From positions 99,030,143 through 99,094,142 of the forward strand of contig NC_062220.1 in NCBI RefSeq assembly GCF_902686445.1: a stretch of 64,000 bases of DNA, given 5' to 3'. Each line of letters starts with the position of its first letter. The first letter of the stretch is position 1. The position numbers were made by a program, and so were the translations under genes. The notes beneath the pieces were generated by a model. The model was not told the origin of the DNA and ran no database searches. It worked only from the letters and a program-made list of their open reading frames with translations. This document shows, one piece after another, positions 11,935-25,035 of the stretch. The stretch comes from Sciurus carolinensis (taxonomy: Eukaryota > Chordata > Mammalia > Rodentia > Sciuridae).

Positions 11935-11995
11935 TGCAGTTATTTTGAAGAATGTCCGGCAGTTTGGTTTTCTGAGAAATGCACTCTCTCTTTAT

Positions 11996-12689
11996 TAGAT
12001 CAAGTTTATACATCTTTGGTAGAAACCTGGAGACTAGGGGCAGTTCCCCAGGGGAGGTACAGATTGGAGGAACTGAGAAAAACCAGGCTCTCTCCAGATC
12101 AGTGATTCCTGAAGTGCACAGGGATGGAAGGGATCAGTGATAATGGGTGGGAAGACTGAAAGAGGGTGTGAGGGCATCATGCTATTGGTTTGTCCACCCA
12201 ACCAGATTGCCACCCACTGAACTAGAGCTACCATCAAACTTCAGACAACCCTACCTATCAGGAGAGAAGGGAAGCTGAGAAAGTTGAAAGCCGAAAAAGC
12301 AATTTTTCACATTTCCATAGAGTCCTTCCTATCCCCTCCCCCACTCACATCCCTACCGTCTTTGAATCCAAATATTTTTCATGCATCAATTTATTAAAGG
12401 AATGATATGTCTGAATAGTATATTACAGTTTTGTTGTGTATTCTTATATTTTTAGGTTTTTTTTCTTTTCTTTAAATCTGTATATATTATTTATCTCACT
12501 ATATCTGTCTCCCTGGATTCTCTTTCTTGCTTCTCTCATGCTAAACCCCAACCTTTATTAATTCTTCCTTAACTCTTACTATAGAGTTTTACCTCTGTTT
12601 TCTCTCCTTCTCCCTCATAAACATCACATTCTTCACTACTTCTGCTCCCTCTTTGTTCATCATTTAAACAGTAAACACTTTTAGCAAAC
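11996..12689. other. Unassigned intergenic sequence
   Basis: No gene or clearly named repeat. The 67- and 82-codon ORFs around 12.0-12.2 kb have no domain signal. The stretch 12270-12690 is CT/AT-rich and may be decayed repeat. Confidence 0.5.
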
Positions 12690-14800
12690 TTACTTTCTTG
12701 AATTGTAGACAACAATTGAACACATCATTTCTGTTTATTGTGACAAAACTGTAGACCTCTTAATAGGAGCTATTTGGTTTAACATTGTATATTATTTGCA
12801 TTGGGTGCTGTTAATATTGGTCTTCCTCTTAAAGGTGAGGTACTGGAAGCCTTCAGGGACACTATAAGACTACAGGGCAGAACCTATACTGCCTCAACTC
12901 CATACCACTAGATGGGAAAACACACAAATAACATGAAAACAAGGGAACAAAGTGTCTCAAACAAGCCAAGTTGTTCCAACAATAGAATCCATAGACTACA
13001 CAGTAAAAAAAAAAAAAAAAAAAAATAAGAGTTTAGAATGTACATGGACTGATCTTTGAAATAAATGATGGTATCAGAGAAAAATTAAAGGAAGTAAAAG
13101 ATCACTTCAATAATGAGGCAGAGATTAAATTAAGGAAAACCTTAGAAGATGGAAAGATCTCCATGTTCTTGGATAGGCAGAACTAATATTGTCAAAATGA
13201 CCATACTACCAAAAGCACTATACAGATTCAATGCAATTCCAATTAAAATCCCAATGATGTACCTCATAGAAATAGAGAAAGCAATCATGAAATTCATTTA
13301 GAAAAATAAGAGACCCAGAATAGCCAAACAATACTTAACAGGACGAGTAAAGCAGGAGGTATCACAATACCAGACCTTAAACTATACTACTGAGCAATAG
13401 TAACAAAAAACAACATGGTATTGGCACCAAATAGACATGTAGATCAATGGTACGGAATAGAAGACACAGAGACAAACCCACATAAATACAATTATCTCAT
13501 TTTAGACAAAGGTGCCAAAAACATATGATGGAGAAAAGATAGCCTCTTCAACGGATGTTTCTGGGAAAACTGGAAATCCATATGCAGCAAAATGAAATTA
13601 AACCCCTATCTTGCACTGTGCACAAAACTAACTCAAAATGGATCAAGGACTTAGGAATTACACCAAAGATCCTGTGACTAATAGAAGAAGATCATCATGT
13701 CAGCTTAGGACCTGACTTTCTTAATGTGACTCCTAAAGCACAAGAAGTAAAATCAAGAATCAATAATTGGGATAGATTCAAACTGAAATGCTTCTTCTCA
13801 GCAAAGGAAATGATCAATAATGTAAAGAGAAAGCCTAAAGAGTGGGAGAAAATCTTTACCACACACACTTCAGAGAGAACACTACTCTAGAATTTATAAA
13901 GAACTCAAAAAATTTAACACAAAAATACAAATAATCCAATCAATAAGTTGGCTAAGGAACTGAGCAGACACTTCACAGAAGAAGATACACAAATACATAC
14001 AAAAAGATTCAACATCTCTAGTAATTAGAGAAATGCAACTAAAAACTACACTAAGATTTCATCTCACCCCAATTAGATGGCTATTAAAGAATACAAGCAA
14101 CAATAGGTGATGGCGAGGATGTGGGAAACAAGGTACACTCATACTTTGCTAGTGGGATTGCAAATTGGTGCAGGCACTCTGGAAAGCAGTATGGAGATTC
14201 CTCAGAAAACTTGGAATGGACCCACTATTTGACTCAGGTATCCCACTCCTTGGTTTATACCCAAAGGACTTAAAATCAGCATACTTCAGTGATAAAGTCA
14301 TTTCATTGTTTATAGCAGCTCAATTCACAATAGCTAAATTGTGGAACCAACCCAAATGCCCTTCAATAGATGGATGGAAAAAGAAACTGTGGTACATATA
14401 CACAATGGAATACTTCTCAGTCATAAAGAAGAATAAAATTATGGTATTTGTAGGTAAATGGATGGAGTTGGAGAACATCATGCTAAGTGAAATAAGTCAA
14501 TCCCCCCAAAAAACAATGTTTTCTCTGATAAGTGGATGCTGATACATAATGATGGGTAGGGGATAAGAGAAGAATGGAAGAACATTAGATTGTTTAGAGT
14601 GAAATGAGGGGAGGGGCAGAGGGAAGGAAGGACAGTGGAATGAGAAAAACATCATTACCCTATGTACATGTATATTACATAAATTGTGTGACTCTACATA
14701 ATGTACAATCAGATAAATGAAAAACTATACTCCATTTGTATACAATGAGTCAAAAATGCATTCTGCTGTCATGTATAACAAAATAGAACAAACAATAAAA
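12690..14800 (+). mobile_element. Decayed lineage L1, copy A (5' end, ORF1 start, then ORF2 3' half)
   Basis: Collinear with the young L1 at 45.5-52.1 kb but with an internal deletion. About 12830-13125 matches the 5' UTR end and ORF1 start (ggacactataag, gaaaacaaggga). At about 13130 it jumps to the ORF2 stretch 'aggaaaaccttagaagatgg' and runs through the 3' UTR to an A-rich end at 14790. ORF2 is broken by many stops. The longest remnant (14165-14542, 125 codons) is the ORF2 C-terminus with [12 protein letters not shown] and LWNQPKCPS. A 22-base poly(A) run at 13003-13025 interrupts the ORF1 part. The upstream boundary is approximate. Confidence 0.85.
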
Positions 14801-14814
14801 AAACAATTCAATGG

Positions 14815-17800
14815 TAAGTATCACCAACATAGAGTCAAGACCACTTGGAAGATAAAACCTCAGGCGATGAAGACAAAATATATACTCTTGAAAATAAAGT
14901 TGACTGTACAGAGAAGATGGTAAGAAACCATGAACATAACTTCCAAGAAATATGGGATAACATAAAAAGACCCAATTTAAGATTTATTGGAATAGGTGAA
15001 GGCATGGAGATATAAACCCAAGGTCTGCACAATATTTTCCAAGATATAATATCAGTAAATTTCCCAATTCTAAAGAATAAAATGGAAAATCAACTACAAG
15101 AGGCTTACAGGACCCCAAATGTACAAAATTATGGTAGTCCCATACCAAGGCACAGTATAATGAGAATGACTAACATACAGAATAAGGATAGAATTGTGAA
15201 GGCTGTGAGAGAAAAAAATCAAATTACTTATAGGGTAAAATCAATTTGGATCTCAGTTGATTTCTCAACCCAGACCCTCAATGTCAGGAGACCCTGGAAA
15301 AACATATATCAAACTCTGAAAGAAAATGGATGCCAACCAAGAATTTTATGTTCAGCAAAACTAAACTTCATATTTGAAGATGAAATAAAAATCTTTCATG
15401 ATAAATAAAAGCAAAAAGGACTCACAACTAGAAAGCCTGCACAAAGAACACACTCAGCAAAATGTTTCATGAGGAGAAAATGAAAAAATACAATTAAAAC
15501 CAACAAGGGAGGAATTACACTAAAGGGAAAGTCAATCAAAGGTGAAACCAAGTCAAGTTAAAAACCAAAAATGAATGAAAATGACTTGGAATACAAATCA
15601 TATCTCAATAATAACCCTGAATGTTAATGGCCAACATTCATCATTCAAAAGACATAGAATGGCAGATTGGATTAAAAAAAAAAAAAAAAGACCCAACAAT
15701 ATACCATCTTCAAGAGACTCACTGCCTAGGAAAAGACATCCACAGACTGAAGGTGAATGATTGGGAAATAACATATCACTCACATGGACTGTGTAAACAA
15801 GCAGGAATTTCCATCCTCAAATCAGATAAAGTGAACTTCAAACCAAAGTTAGTCAGAAGGGATAAAGAAGGACATTCATACTGCTTAAGGGAATCATACA
15901 TCAACAAGACATAACAATTGTAAATATTTATGCCCCAAACAATGGAACATCTATGTAAATCAAGTAAACCCTTCTCAATTTCAAGAATCAATAGACCACA
16001 ACAAAATAATACTGGGTGACTTTAACACACCTCTCTCATCACTGGATAGATCTTCCAAACAAAAAGTAAACCAAGAAACATAGTACTAATAATACAATCA
16101 ATAATTTAGACTTACCAGACATATATAGAGTATTTCATCCATCAATGAGTGAATGAATATACTTTATTCTCAGTGGCACATGGATCCTTCTCTAAAATAG
16201 ATCACATGTTATGCCATAAAGCGACTCTTAGCAATACAAAAAAATAGAAATAATATCCTACATTCTATCAGATTATGACAGAATGAAACTACAAATCAAT
16301 GATAAAATAAACAATAGAAGTTATTCCAACACCTGGAGACTCAATAACTTGCTATTGAATGACAATGAATAGCTGAGGAAATCAGGAAGGAAATACAAAA
16401 ATACTTAGTGTTAAATGAGACACTGATACAACATATCAAAATATCTGGGACACTGTGAAGAGAGTGCTAAGAGGAAATTTCATTGCATTGAGCTCAATCA
16501 CTAAAAGAATAAAAATAAATAAATAAATAAATAAAAAATAAAAAAAGTCAACAATTAAATGACCTAACATTACATCTCAAAGCCCTAGGAAAAGAACAAA
16601 TCAAAACCAAAAGCAGTAGAAGACAGGAATATTTAAATCAAAACTGAAATCAATTAAACTGAAACAAGAGAAACAATTCAAAAATATTGACAAAAAGAAA
16701 AATTTGTTCTTTGAAAAAATAAATAGCATTGATAATCCCTAGCTACACTAATGAAAAGAGAGAAACTCGAACTACAAGATTTGTGATGAAAAAGGAAATG
16801 TCATGACAGAAACTACTGAAATACTGAAGATAATTAGAAACTATTATGAAAATTATTACTCCAATAAAATAGAAAATCTCGAAGACATCAATACATTTCT
16901 AGAGACATATGAATTACTCAAACTGAAGCAGGAGGACGTACACAATTTAAATAGAACAATTTCAAGCAATGAAATAGAAGATGCCATCAAAATCCACCAA
17001 CCAAGAAAAGCACAGGACCAGATGGATTCCCAGAGGAGTCCTACAAGATCTTTGTATTAGTTAGGGTTCTCTAGAGGAACAGAATCAGCAGGAAGTATGA
17101 TTATAAAAAGGGTATTAATTTGATTAGCTTCGACCAAAATCTGGATAGTCCACAATGGTTGTCTGCAGGTTAGAGGGCTAGAAGAACCACTAGCTGCACT
17201 GTCCAAGAGGTGGAAGTCCCAAAATAAGAGGAATCAAGAGTGTTACCCTAGTTTGAGACCAAGACTCCTGGAAACTACCTGGAGAATCACTGGTAGAGTC
17301 CACTTTGGAAAAGTGAAGAAGCGAGAGTCCCATATCCTTAGACTATCAAAGCAGCAATCAAGAAACTTCAAGAAGAGCTGAACTTGCATCTGCATCTGCT
17401 TCCTTGTTCTTCCAACTTTTATTCCATTCAAGCCACCATCTTATTGGGTGGTGCTACCCACACTTAGGGAGGGTCTCCACATTAGTTCATTATCCCAAAT
17501 TTCAATCATTCCTAGACATGCCCTCATTGACATACCCAAGAGACTTTTTATCACAGGCATCTCTTAATTCAATCAAGTTGACTATTCAAATTAGCCATTA
17601 CAACATTCAAGAAGAATTACCACCAATATTTCTCAAATTATTCCATGGAATAGAAAAGGAGGGAACCCTTCCAAACTCATTCTATGGGGCTAGTATTACC
17701 CTGATACCAAAACCAAAGACACATCAAGGAAAGAAAAATTCAGACCAATATCCCTGATGAACATAGATGCAAAAATCTTTAACAAAATTCTGGCAAATCA

Positions 17801-20205
17801 TATACAAAGACATATTAAAAAGATAGTGTACCATGATCAAGTGGGGTTCCTCCTGGGGATGTAAGTTGGGTCAACATATGCAAATCAATAACATAATTCA
17901 CCATATCAATAGACTTAAAGACAAGAATCATATGATTCTCAATAGATGCAGGAAAAGCATTTGACAAAATACATCACCTCTTCATGTTTAGAAAACTAGA
18001 AAAACTAGGGATAGAAGGACCATATCTCAACATGTTAAAAGCTATCTATGCTAAGCCCAAGGTCAACATCATTCTGAATGGAGAAAAGTTGAAAGCATTC
18101 CCCCTAAAAAGTGGAGCAAGACAGGATGCCCACCTTCACCATTTCTATTCAACATAGTCCTTGAAACACTAGCCAGAGCAATCAGACAGACAAAAGAAAT
18201 TAAAGGGATAAAAATAGGAAAAGAAGAACTCAAACTATCACTATTTGCTGATGACATGATTCTATATTTAGAAGATCCAAAAGACTCCACCAGAAAACTT
18301 CTAGAACAAATAAATGAATTCAAAGTATCAGGATATAAAAGCAATATCCATAAATCAAATGCATTTCTAAACATCAGTGATGAATCCACTGACAGAGGAA
18401 AATAGGAAACTATTCAATTCATAATAGCCTTGTGTGGAGGGGGACAGTTGGGAATCAAGCTAACAAAAAAGATGAAAGACCTCTACAATAAAAAGTATAG
18501 AACAATAAAGAAAGAAGTTGAAGAAGACTTAGAAGATGAAAAGATTTCCCATGTTCTTGGATAGACAGAATTAATATTGTCAAAGTGGCCATACTACCAA
18601 AGCACTATATAGATTCAATGCAATTTCAATTAAAATTCCAATGGTATGCATCATAGAAATAGAGAAAGCAATTATGAAATTCATTTGGAAAAATAAGAGA
18701 CCCAGAATAGCAAAAGCGATCCTCAGCAAGAAGAATGAAGCAGGAGATATCACAATACCAGATCTTAAACTATACTACAGAGTAATAGGAACTAAAAACA
18801 GCATGGTATTGGCACCAAAATAGACATGAGAAGACACAGAGACAAACCCATATAAATACAGTTATCTCATACTAAACAAACGTGTGAAAAACATACAGTG
18901 GAAGAAAGATAGCCCCTTCAACAAATGGTGCTGGGAAAATTGAAAATCCTTGTGTAGCAAAATTAAATTAAACCTCTATCTCTCACCCCCATAAAAATAA
19001 ACTTAAAGTGGATCAAAGACTTAGGCACTAGAACAGAGACCCTGCATCTAATGGAAGAACAAGTAGACTCAAATCACCACCATGTTGACTTAGGAACTGA
19101 CTTCCTTAACAAGACTCCTAAAACAAAAGAAGTAAAATTAAGAATCAATAATGGGATGGATTCAAAGTAAAAAGCCTCTTCTCAGCAAAGAAGGAAAAAT
19201 CAATATGTAAAGAGAGAGTCTACAGAATGGGAGAATTCTTCATCACATGTACCTCAGATAAAGCACTAATCTCCAGGATATGTAAAGAACTCAAAAAACT
19301 TAACACCAAAAAAAACAAATAACCCAATCAATGGGCTAAGGAACTGAACAGACACTTCACAGAAGGAGAAATACAATCAAAATAACAAACATATGAAATA
19401 TTTATCTCTAGTAATTAGAGAAATGTAAATCAAAATGACTAAGATTTCATCACACACAGAATGTCAGAATGGCAATTATCAAGAATACAAGCAACAATAA
19501 ATGTTGGTGAGGATGTGGGGAATAAAGTACATTCATACATTGCTGGTAGGAATGCATATTGGTGCAACCATTATGGAAAGCAGTATGGAGATTCCTCAGA
19601 AAACTTGGAAAGGAACCATCATTAGACCCAGTTTTCTCCCTCCTCGGTTTGTACCCAAAGGACTTAAAATCAGCATACTACGGTGACACAGCCACATCAA
19701 TGTTTATAGGATCTTAATTCTCAATAGCTAAACATTGGAACCAACCTAGATGCCCTTCAACAGATGAATGGATAAAGAAAATGTGTACATATACACAATG
19801 GAATATTACTCAGTCTTAAAGAAGAATGAAATTATGGTATTTGCAGGTAAATAGATGGAGGTGGGGAATATCATGCTAAGCAAAATAAACCAAATCCAGA
19901 AAATCAAAGGTGGAATGTTTTCTCTGATAAGTGGATACTAATCCACAATGGGGTAGGGAGTAGGGAATAATGAAGGAACTTTGGATTGTGTAGAGGGAAA
20001 TGTGGATGGTGGGGAGTGTGGGGATGGGAAGGACAGTGGTATAAGACAGACATTATTACCCTATATACATGTATGATTACACTTCCAGCATGACTCTACA
20101 CTATATTCATCCAGAGGAAGGAGAAGTTCTGCTACATTTGTATACAATATGTCCAAATGTATTCTACTGTCATGTATAACTAGTTAGAACAAATTAAAAA
20201 TATAA
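14815..20205 (+). mobile_element. Decayed lineage L1, copy B (5'-truncated in ORF1, otherwise long)
   Basis: Starts inside ORF1 (equivalent to about 47280 of the young L1). It continues through the ORF1 C-terminal domain (15082-15408), the ORF2 endonuclease part (15575-16130, with LNVNGQ and LQETH remnants), the RT part (17603-18450, including an F-ADD-type 'tttgctgatgacatg' at 18243) and the 3' UTR. Many frameshifts and stops break every reading frame. A 550-bp TG...CA element splits it at 17053-17602. It lies directly head-to-tail behind copy A. I could not find a convincing target duplication. Confidence 0.88.
17053..17602. mobile_element. 550-bp LTR-like element (TG...CA) inside L1 copy B
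   Basis: ORF2 homology of copy B stops after 'ctacaagatctt' and resumes at 'acattcaagaagaattacc'. Between them is unrelated sequence starting TGTATTAGTTAGGGTTCTCT and ending TTAGCCATTACA. The TG...CA ends and size suggest a solo LTR, and the start and end phrases recur in repeats of other rodents. Adjacent 5-mers (atctt/acatt) are only a partial match, so the target duplication is unclear. Family not assigned. Confidence 0.55.
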
Positions 20206-20237
20206 AAAGAAGAAGAATTACAAGTAGATGGTTTGAT

Positions 20238-20775
20238 ACTGTTTTAGTTTCCTTTTTCCCCTGTAACAAATTATTACAACCATGGTGGCTTAAAGCTTTT
20301 AGTACAATTCCATTCTTTTACAGATCTAGAAGTCAGAGGTCCAAAGTCAGTGCCACCAAACTGAAATTACAGTGTCAGTGGTGCTATGGTCCTTGTTCCA
20401 GCTCTAAGAACCAATCCCCATCCTCACATTTTCTAACATCTTAAGCTGCATTCTTTCAATTCCCTGTATCATGTTATTTTTCCGTCTTCAAAGCCATCTG
20501 TGTGACATCTTCTCTCTGGAACTCTGCTTCCCTCTTTTTCTATGACATGATCTTTTGTGTGCTGTGGAATCTCTCTCTGGCTCTCTCTTGTAAGGAAACT
20601 TGTGGTTCCATTTCTGGCCTGCCCACACAATCCAAAATAATCCCCATCACAACATCCTGGACTTAATCACATCTATGAAGTCTTTATCATATAAGATAAA
20701 TTAAGGGTTCCAGGAATTAGAGTATGTTTTCTTTTGAGGGCACCATCTTCCACCATACCACAGAAACTATCCAAA
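20238..20775 (-). mobile_element. Old LTR-like mammalian repeat (MLT1/MaLR-like), antisense
   Basis: Starts 'gttttagtttccttttt', 'ctgtaacaaattattacaac', 'gtggcttaaagc', 'agatctagaagtcagaggtc', and ends in a 'cctggacttaatcacatcta ... agggttccagg' series. This is the antisense version of the repeat at 10808-11425. Family name uncertain. Confidence 0.5.
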
Positions 20776-22815
20776 TATCTTGTTCTTCAAGTTACATTTG
20801 CCCACTAAGTTTAGCATCTGTTAGTGATTCTTGCTTAAAACACTTATTCTGAGTTCTATTTTTCTTGCTTCTAGATTTATTCACTGTGATTCTATTCTGA
20901 GTAAGCATTGTCTCTTCTCCATTTTTAAAATTTATTCGCTTAATTTATAACAGATAGGACCAATAGATATTTATTTTTTATTTGGTTAATAATCCATCAT
21001 AGATATCATTTCATTGCTAAATCCTCACAGATTTGGCTATTCTGAGCTTCTTCAAGATGACATCTATATTTTTCTCACCATGCTCCTACCTTTTCATGAA
21101 CACTATCGTCCTTCCTGTCAATTCAAAATATTCAGGATCATGTAGTACGTTTTCTGCCATCACCCTGGAATTAATAATTTCTCCAAAGGCCAGTTTTTTA
21201 TTTGTTTGTTTGTTTGTTTTTACTGGAAATGGTATTTAGAAACCAAGATCTGGATGCTTAAAGTGCTTATGGATACTGGAATGTCATTTTTATTAGGCCC
21301 CCCAAGATGACCAGGGAGGAAACGTGCACACTCACACATACACACACACATCTGTATTTATTTCTCTATTATCTGCATATCTATCATCGATCTTCTATTT
21401 TTAAAACCATGTGCCAACTGAAGGACATGATCTTAAAAAGCCTGCCATCTTCCTCTTTTGCTCTCAGAAATCAACCATCATGGCAGCCTCCTGAGAAAGA
21501 TCAAGTTATCCAGGTGGAGAGACAGGCCACTTGAAGAACCAACAATAACAATACACTTGACATGCGATTGAAGCTTTACCAAATCTCCAACCCTCCTCAG
21601 CAACCAGGTAAATGCAACTAAGTAAATGGCCCATCCCATGCACAACAGTCCAGTTGAATTTGTCCAAACTTCTAACCTACAAAAACTGATGTCTGAACCT
21701 ACTGAACTTTGAGATGATTTATTCTATAGCAATACATAGTTGTTTCACTCAGGGAGACTTCAATGAATATTTGATAAATGTTGTTTGACGAATAGTTTTC
21801 ATGTCATCTTGGCTAACTAAAAAAATCATAGCATGATGTGGTTTATCCAACAATTTATCTATTGAATGAAAGCTACCCAAAACCTGCTTTCGATGAAAGT
21901 TATGCTAAAATGAATAGACCTACTATCCATTTTTCTCTAAAAAAAATGGAGTATGTTTAATTATTTTGATGATGGCATACCTTAGGATCAAACATTCTGG
22001 CCAGAGGCAGATAAACTACAATCCCATGCTCAGATGGAGTGGAGGATGTTTATGATCAGATATTATGAAGTTTAGGAGCAATTCAGGTTACTAAGCCGTT
22101 TGTCTGTTAGGCAGCTTTTCAAGTGATCCCAAGTGGGACTCAATCCTTGATATTCACATTCTTCAATCACCTCCACTCTTTGTCAAGACTTGTGTGGAGA
22201 TATTTTGAAGAATAGAGTTTTGCCTGCTGTGTATTAAGTTCTTTGGCAAAGCTATGGATAGAAATTAAAGCAGTAATGGTAGACTTGGTGATGGAGGGCT
22301 CAGAACACAATGAAAATCTCCTGCAAGGACCCTTTAGAATAACCTTCAAGTATATGTTAATTTCTTGATCTGTGGTTCTACAGAGGGACGGGAACATATT
22401 TTTCCTGGAAAAAACAGTCAGCAGTTACTTTTGGAGATATTTTTGATTCTTGTAACTGGGAGAAGCGTGGCAGAGGAGGTAGAGGTGAAGGAGGTTTGCT
22501 ACTGGCATCTAGTGAGTAGAGGCTAAGGAAGCTGATAAATATTTCACAGGGCACAGCAGAGCTCTCACAAGAAAATTACTCAGCCTAAGATGTCAATAGT
22601 TATGTTGTTGAGAAATACTATTTTAGGGAAAGTTAATCCCCGAGATGAGAGTAGGTGCTCGACTGGCTACTTCTATATCACTTTTTTCTACATGATTTAA
22701 GTTTAAGGAAGGAGGTTTTTTAAGCCACAAATGAGCCTATGACTACTTTTCTTCAATATTTTTTTTCTTCTTTTTCCCTTTCCTACTCTTTTTCTTCCTC
22801 TTCCTCTCCTCCTCC
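20776..22815. other. Unassigned intergenic sequence
   Basis: No gene found. Contains a short (GTTT)n at about 21196-21222, an ACAC-rich patch at 21330-21350 and a pyrimidine-rich tract at 22742-22805. ORFs of 68-76 codons have no supporting signal. Confidence 0.55.
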
Positions 22816-22817
22816 TT

Positions 22818-23010
22818 CTTTGGGTATTAGAGATTGAATCCAGGGTGCTTTTTATTTTTATTTCCAGTTTTTAGTTTGGGACAAGGTCTCACTGAGTTGC
22901 TGAGAGGGTCTTACTAAATTGCTGAGTCTGGCCACAAACTTGAAATACTCTTGCCTTAACCTCCCAAGTTGCTGGGAATACATGTGTGAACTACCATACT
23001 CAGATTACAG
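22818..23010 (-). repeat. Dimeric SINE (B1-dID), antisense
   Basis: Antisense ID remnant ('ttagagattgaatccagggt'), then the antisense B1-like half ('gacaaggtctcactgagttg', 'ttgctgggaatacatgtg'). Diverged. Confidence 0.7.
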
Positions 23011-24425
23011 CTGCTTATTTGATGGAAGTTCTTGTTTTGAGTACTTTGACATCTTGGGAAATGCTTGTTTTGATTTCTTACAATGAATGTTTCTGAAGAG
23101 AACAAAACATTCTATTTAATGGAGGGTTCTTATTAATTGTTTCACATTTTCAGTTACACTAAGGACATAAATTGAATTTCAGGAAAGATCTTAGTCCTTA
23201 ATATAGCCAGAGGTCTGCAATATGTCCATGTGACACTCGCTTGGCTAGTATCCTCTCAGTCATAGTGTGCTTTGTAACTAAAGGATTCTGATGAGATAAT
23301 TTCTAAGATCCTTATTTTTGACATCTTCCAATCTGTGGTTCTTCAATATAGAGTCATACTGTGAATGCACAGAGAATTGTATAGGTATAGACAAACCTGA
23401 TGGACAGTTTCTAACAATGACATTTAAAGGAGAAAGAGATTTTAAAAGAGGAATTAGCAGTACTTCTTCTGGGTGTTTCTTAATACAGTAGTGTAGGGAA
23501 GTAGAGTGTTTACAAAGTTAACATATAAAGTGAGGTGATCCATGTGTCCCTTGAAATCTTCCTGTTTGACGTACACACTCTGTAAATGTCTGCTTTGGAG
23601 AAGAGCTTGAGGTGGATTGAGGCTGAAGTGTTCAGCAAGCGGAGTGATCCTCACGTGTGGGCTGTATCTTAGCTTCTGCCTCAGCAGAACTCAGCTGAGG
23701 CTTAATCAGCATATACCCAGTAATGTCCCCTAATGTCCTGAAAATCTCCAGATCTGGAAGTGATAGGGTCTTTTCTACAACACAGCTTTTGAGGGGAACC
23801 TGAGGACATGAAAAAAAAAAAAAAGAGGACAAATACATGTGCAAAGCATTAATCAACATTTGCAATTCTGTCCAATTGTTCTGACAAGGTTAAAATGAGA
23901 ACCAAACAACCCACCAACAAGTTTCCCATTGGAAAACATTACCCCGTCAAAGGAAATGATATTTCAAAGAATCGAATGGAAAAAGAATGTTTAAAGGTCA
24001 CAGATAGAATTAAGCCTAGATGATGACTTTTTCTTGGCCCTAATTGTCAACTCTATAGACCTAAGCAAGTTACACCTAGAAGATATGCAATGGGAAGGGC
24101 ATGTGGGAATCAGACTTTAGCAGTAGTTTGTTGACTTTACTCTGTATCAGGACATGGCTAGGCTTCCAGGTCCACCCATCCACCTCCACATCCTTTTCTA
24201 CGTCCGCAGTCACCATTTTAACCCATGCTCTCCTTGCTTCCTCTCCTTTTCCCCCTTCTCTCATTCCCGTGCTTTCTTCCAAATCCAGTTCTAAAAGTCA
24301 CCTATCTTGTAAACCATTTTATAATTTATTCCAGTCCATTCTGATTTGCTCTGCTTAACAATTATGTCTGATGTAATTTTTGCCACTAATAGCATTTATT
24401 GGAGATTTTGTATTTATTAGGCTTT
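23011..24425. other. Unassigned intergenic sequence
   Basis: No supported gene or clear repeat. The short ORFs at 23.45-24.36 kb occur on both strands over the same bases and have no domain signal. Confidence 0.5.
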
Positions 24426-24429
24426 GGCC

Positions 24430-25035
24430 CTACAGAGAGAATTGGGACAAGGAACTTAAAATTGAGCTGGGGCAGCAAGACACACAAACTTGATGCATAA
24501 TAATTCATGCAACTACATGAGAAATGCCAGTGCTATTGGAGTTCATAGATGGGAACAATTCTGTAATCGCTGTGTTTAGAAAAGCAATTATGTAGGAAAT
24601 GAGCCCTCATCTTCAAAGAGAAGTGAGATTTATACAAATGGAGACAGGAAGAATATTAAATGCAGAGATGATCAAACTTGGAGGCAGGAAAGCCATTGGC
24701 ATATTTGGAAATGGAGATCCTAAATAAACAAAGTTAGTTAAAGAGAGTGTTTGAGTAGTGAAAGAGGAGCAGTGCATTGGCAATAGATTGGAAGACTGGA
24801 GAGGAGCAGATTTCAGAGGACAACTGGGGGCTTTGGTAGTCAAGCAGGAAATTTTCCTAGAGGCACTGTGTCAGGATTGCAGATTTTCCACCAAGGAAGT
24901 GACATGGCCAGTGCTGTATTTTGAGAAAAAGTCCCCAGTGGCTGTGTACAGAGTAGACTACAATGAAGAAGAACTGGAGGAAGAAGAGCCAACAGTCAAT
25001 AATCTGACCATGAGACAGTAAGAACCTGAATCAGA
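24430..25035 (+). repeat. Ancient mammalian interspersed repeat, family unassigned
   Basis: Phrases such as 'ggcaggaaagccattgg', 'aaggaagtgacatggcc' and 'gtggctgtgtacagagtaga' follow in order the central part of a known long mammalian repeat ('gaagccattgg ... gtgacatg ... ggctgctgtgtgga'). I cannot name it. The 87-codon ORF at 24758-25021 lies wholly inside and is explained by it. Confidence 0.35.

Larger units (their letters stand above)
10600..11995 (+). mobile_element. Old L1M-type fragment broken by later insertions
   Basis: Three separated blocks read as one old L1 3' region: 10600-10807 (ends in 'gaattgtaccagttgtctt'), 11445-11600 ('ggtccaggatccattctaga', 'cctgctccaatctggatcag') and 11935-11980 ('cagttattttgaagaatgtc'). 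The blocks are collinear with the old mammalian L1 phrase order. Between them lie an LTR-like repeat and two antisense SINEs. Subfamily not assigned. Confidence 0.5.

Noticed and set aside
14165..14542. 125-codon ORF
   Set aside because: C-terminal remnant of L1 ORF2 in decayed copy A, not an independent gene.
24758..25021. 87-codon acidic ORF
   Set aside because: Lies inside an ancient interspersed repeat.
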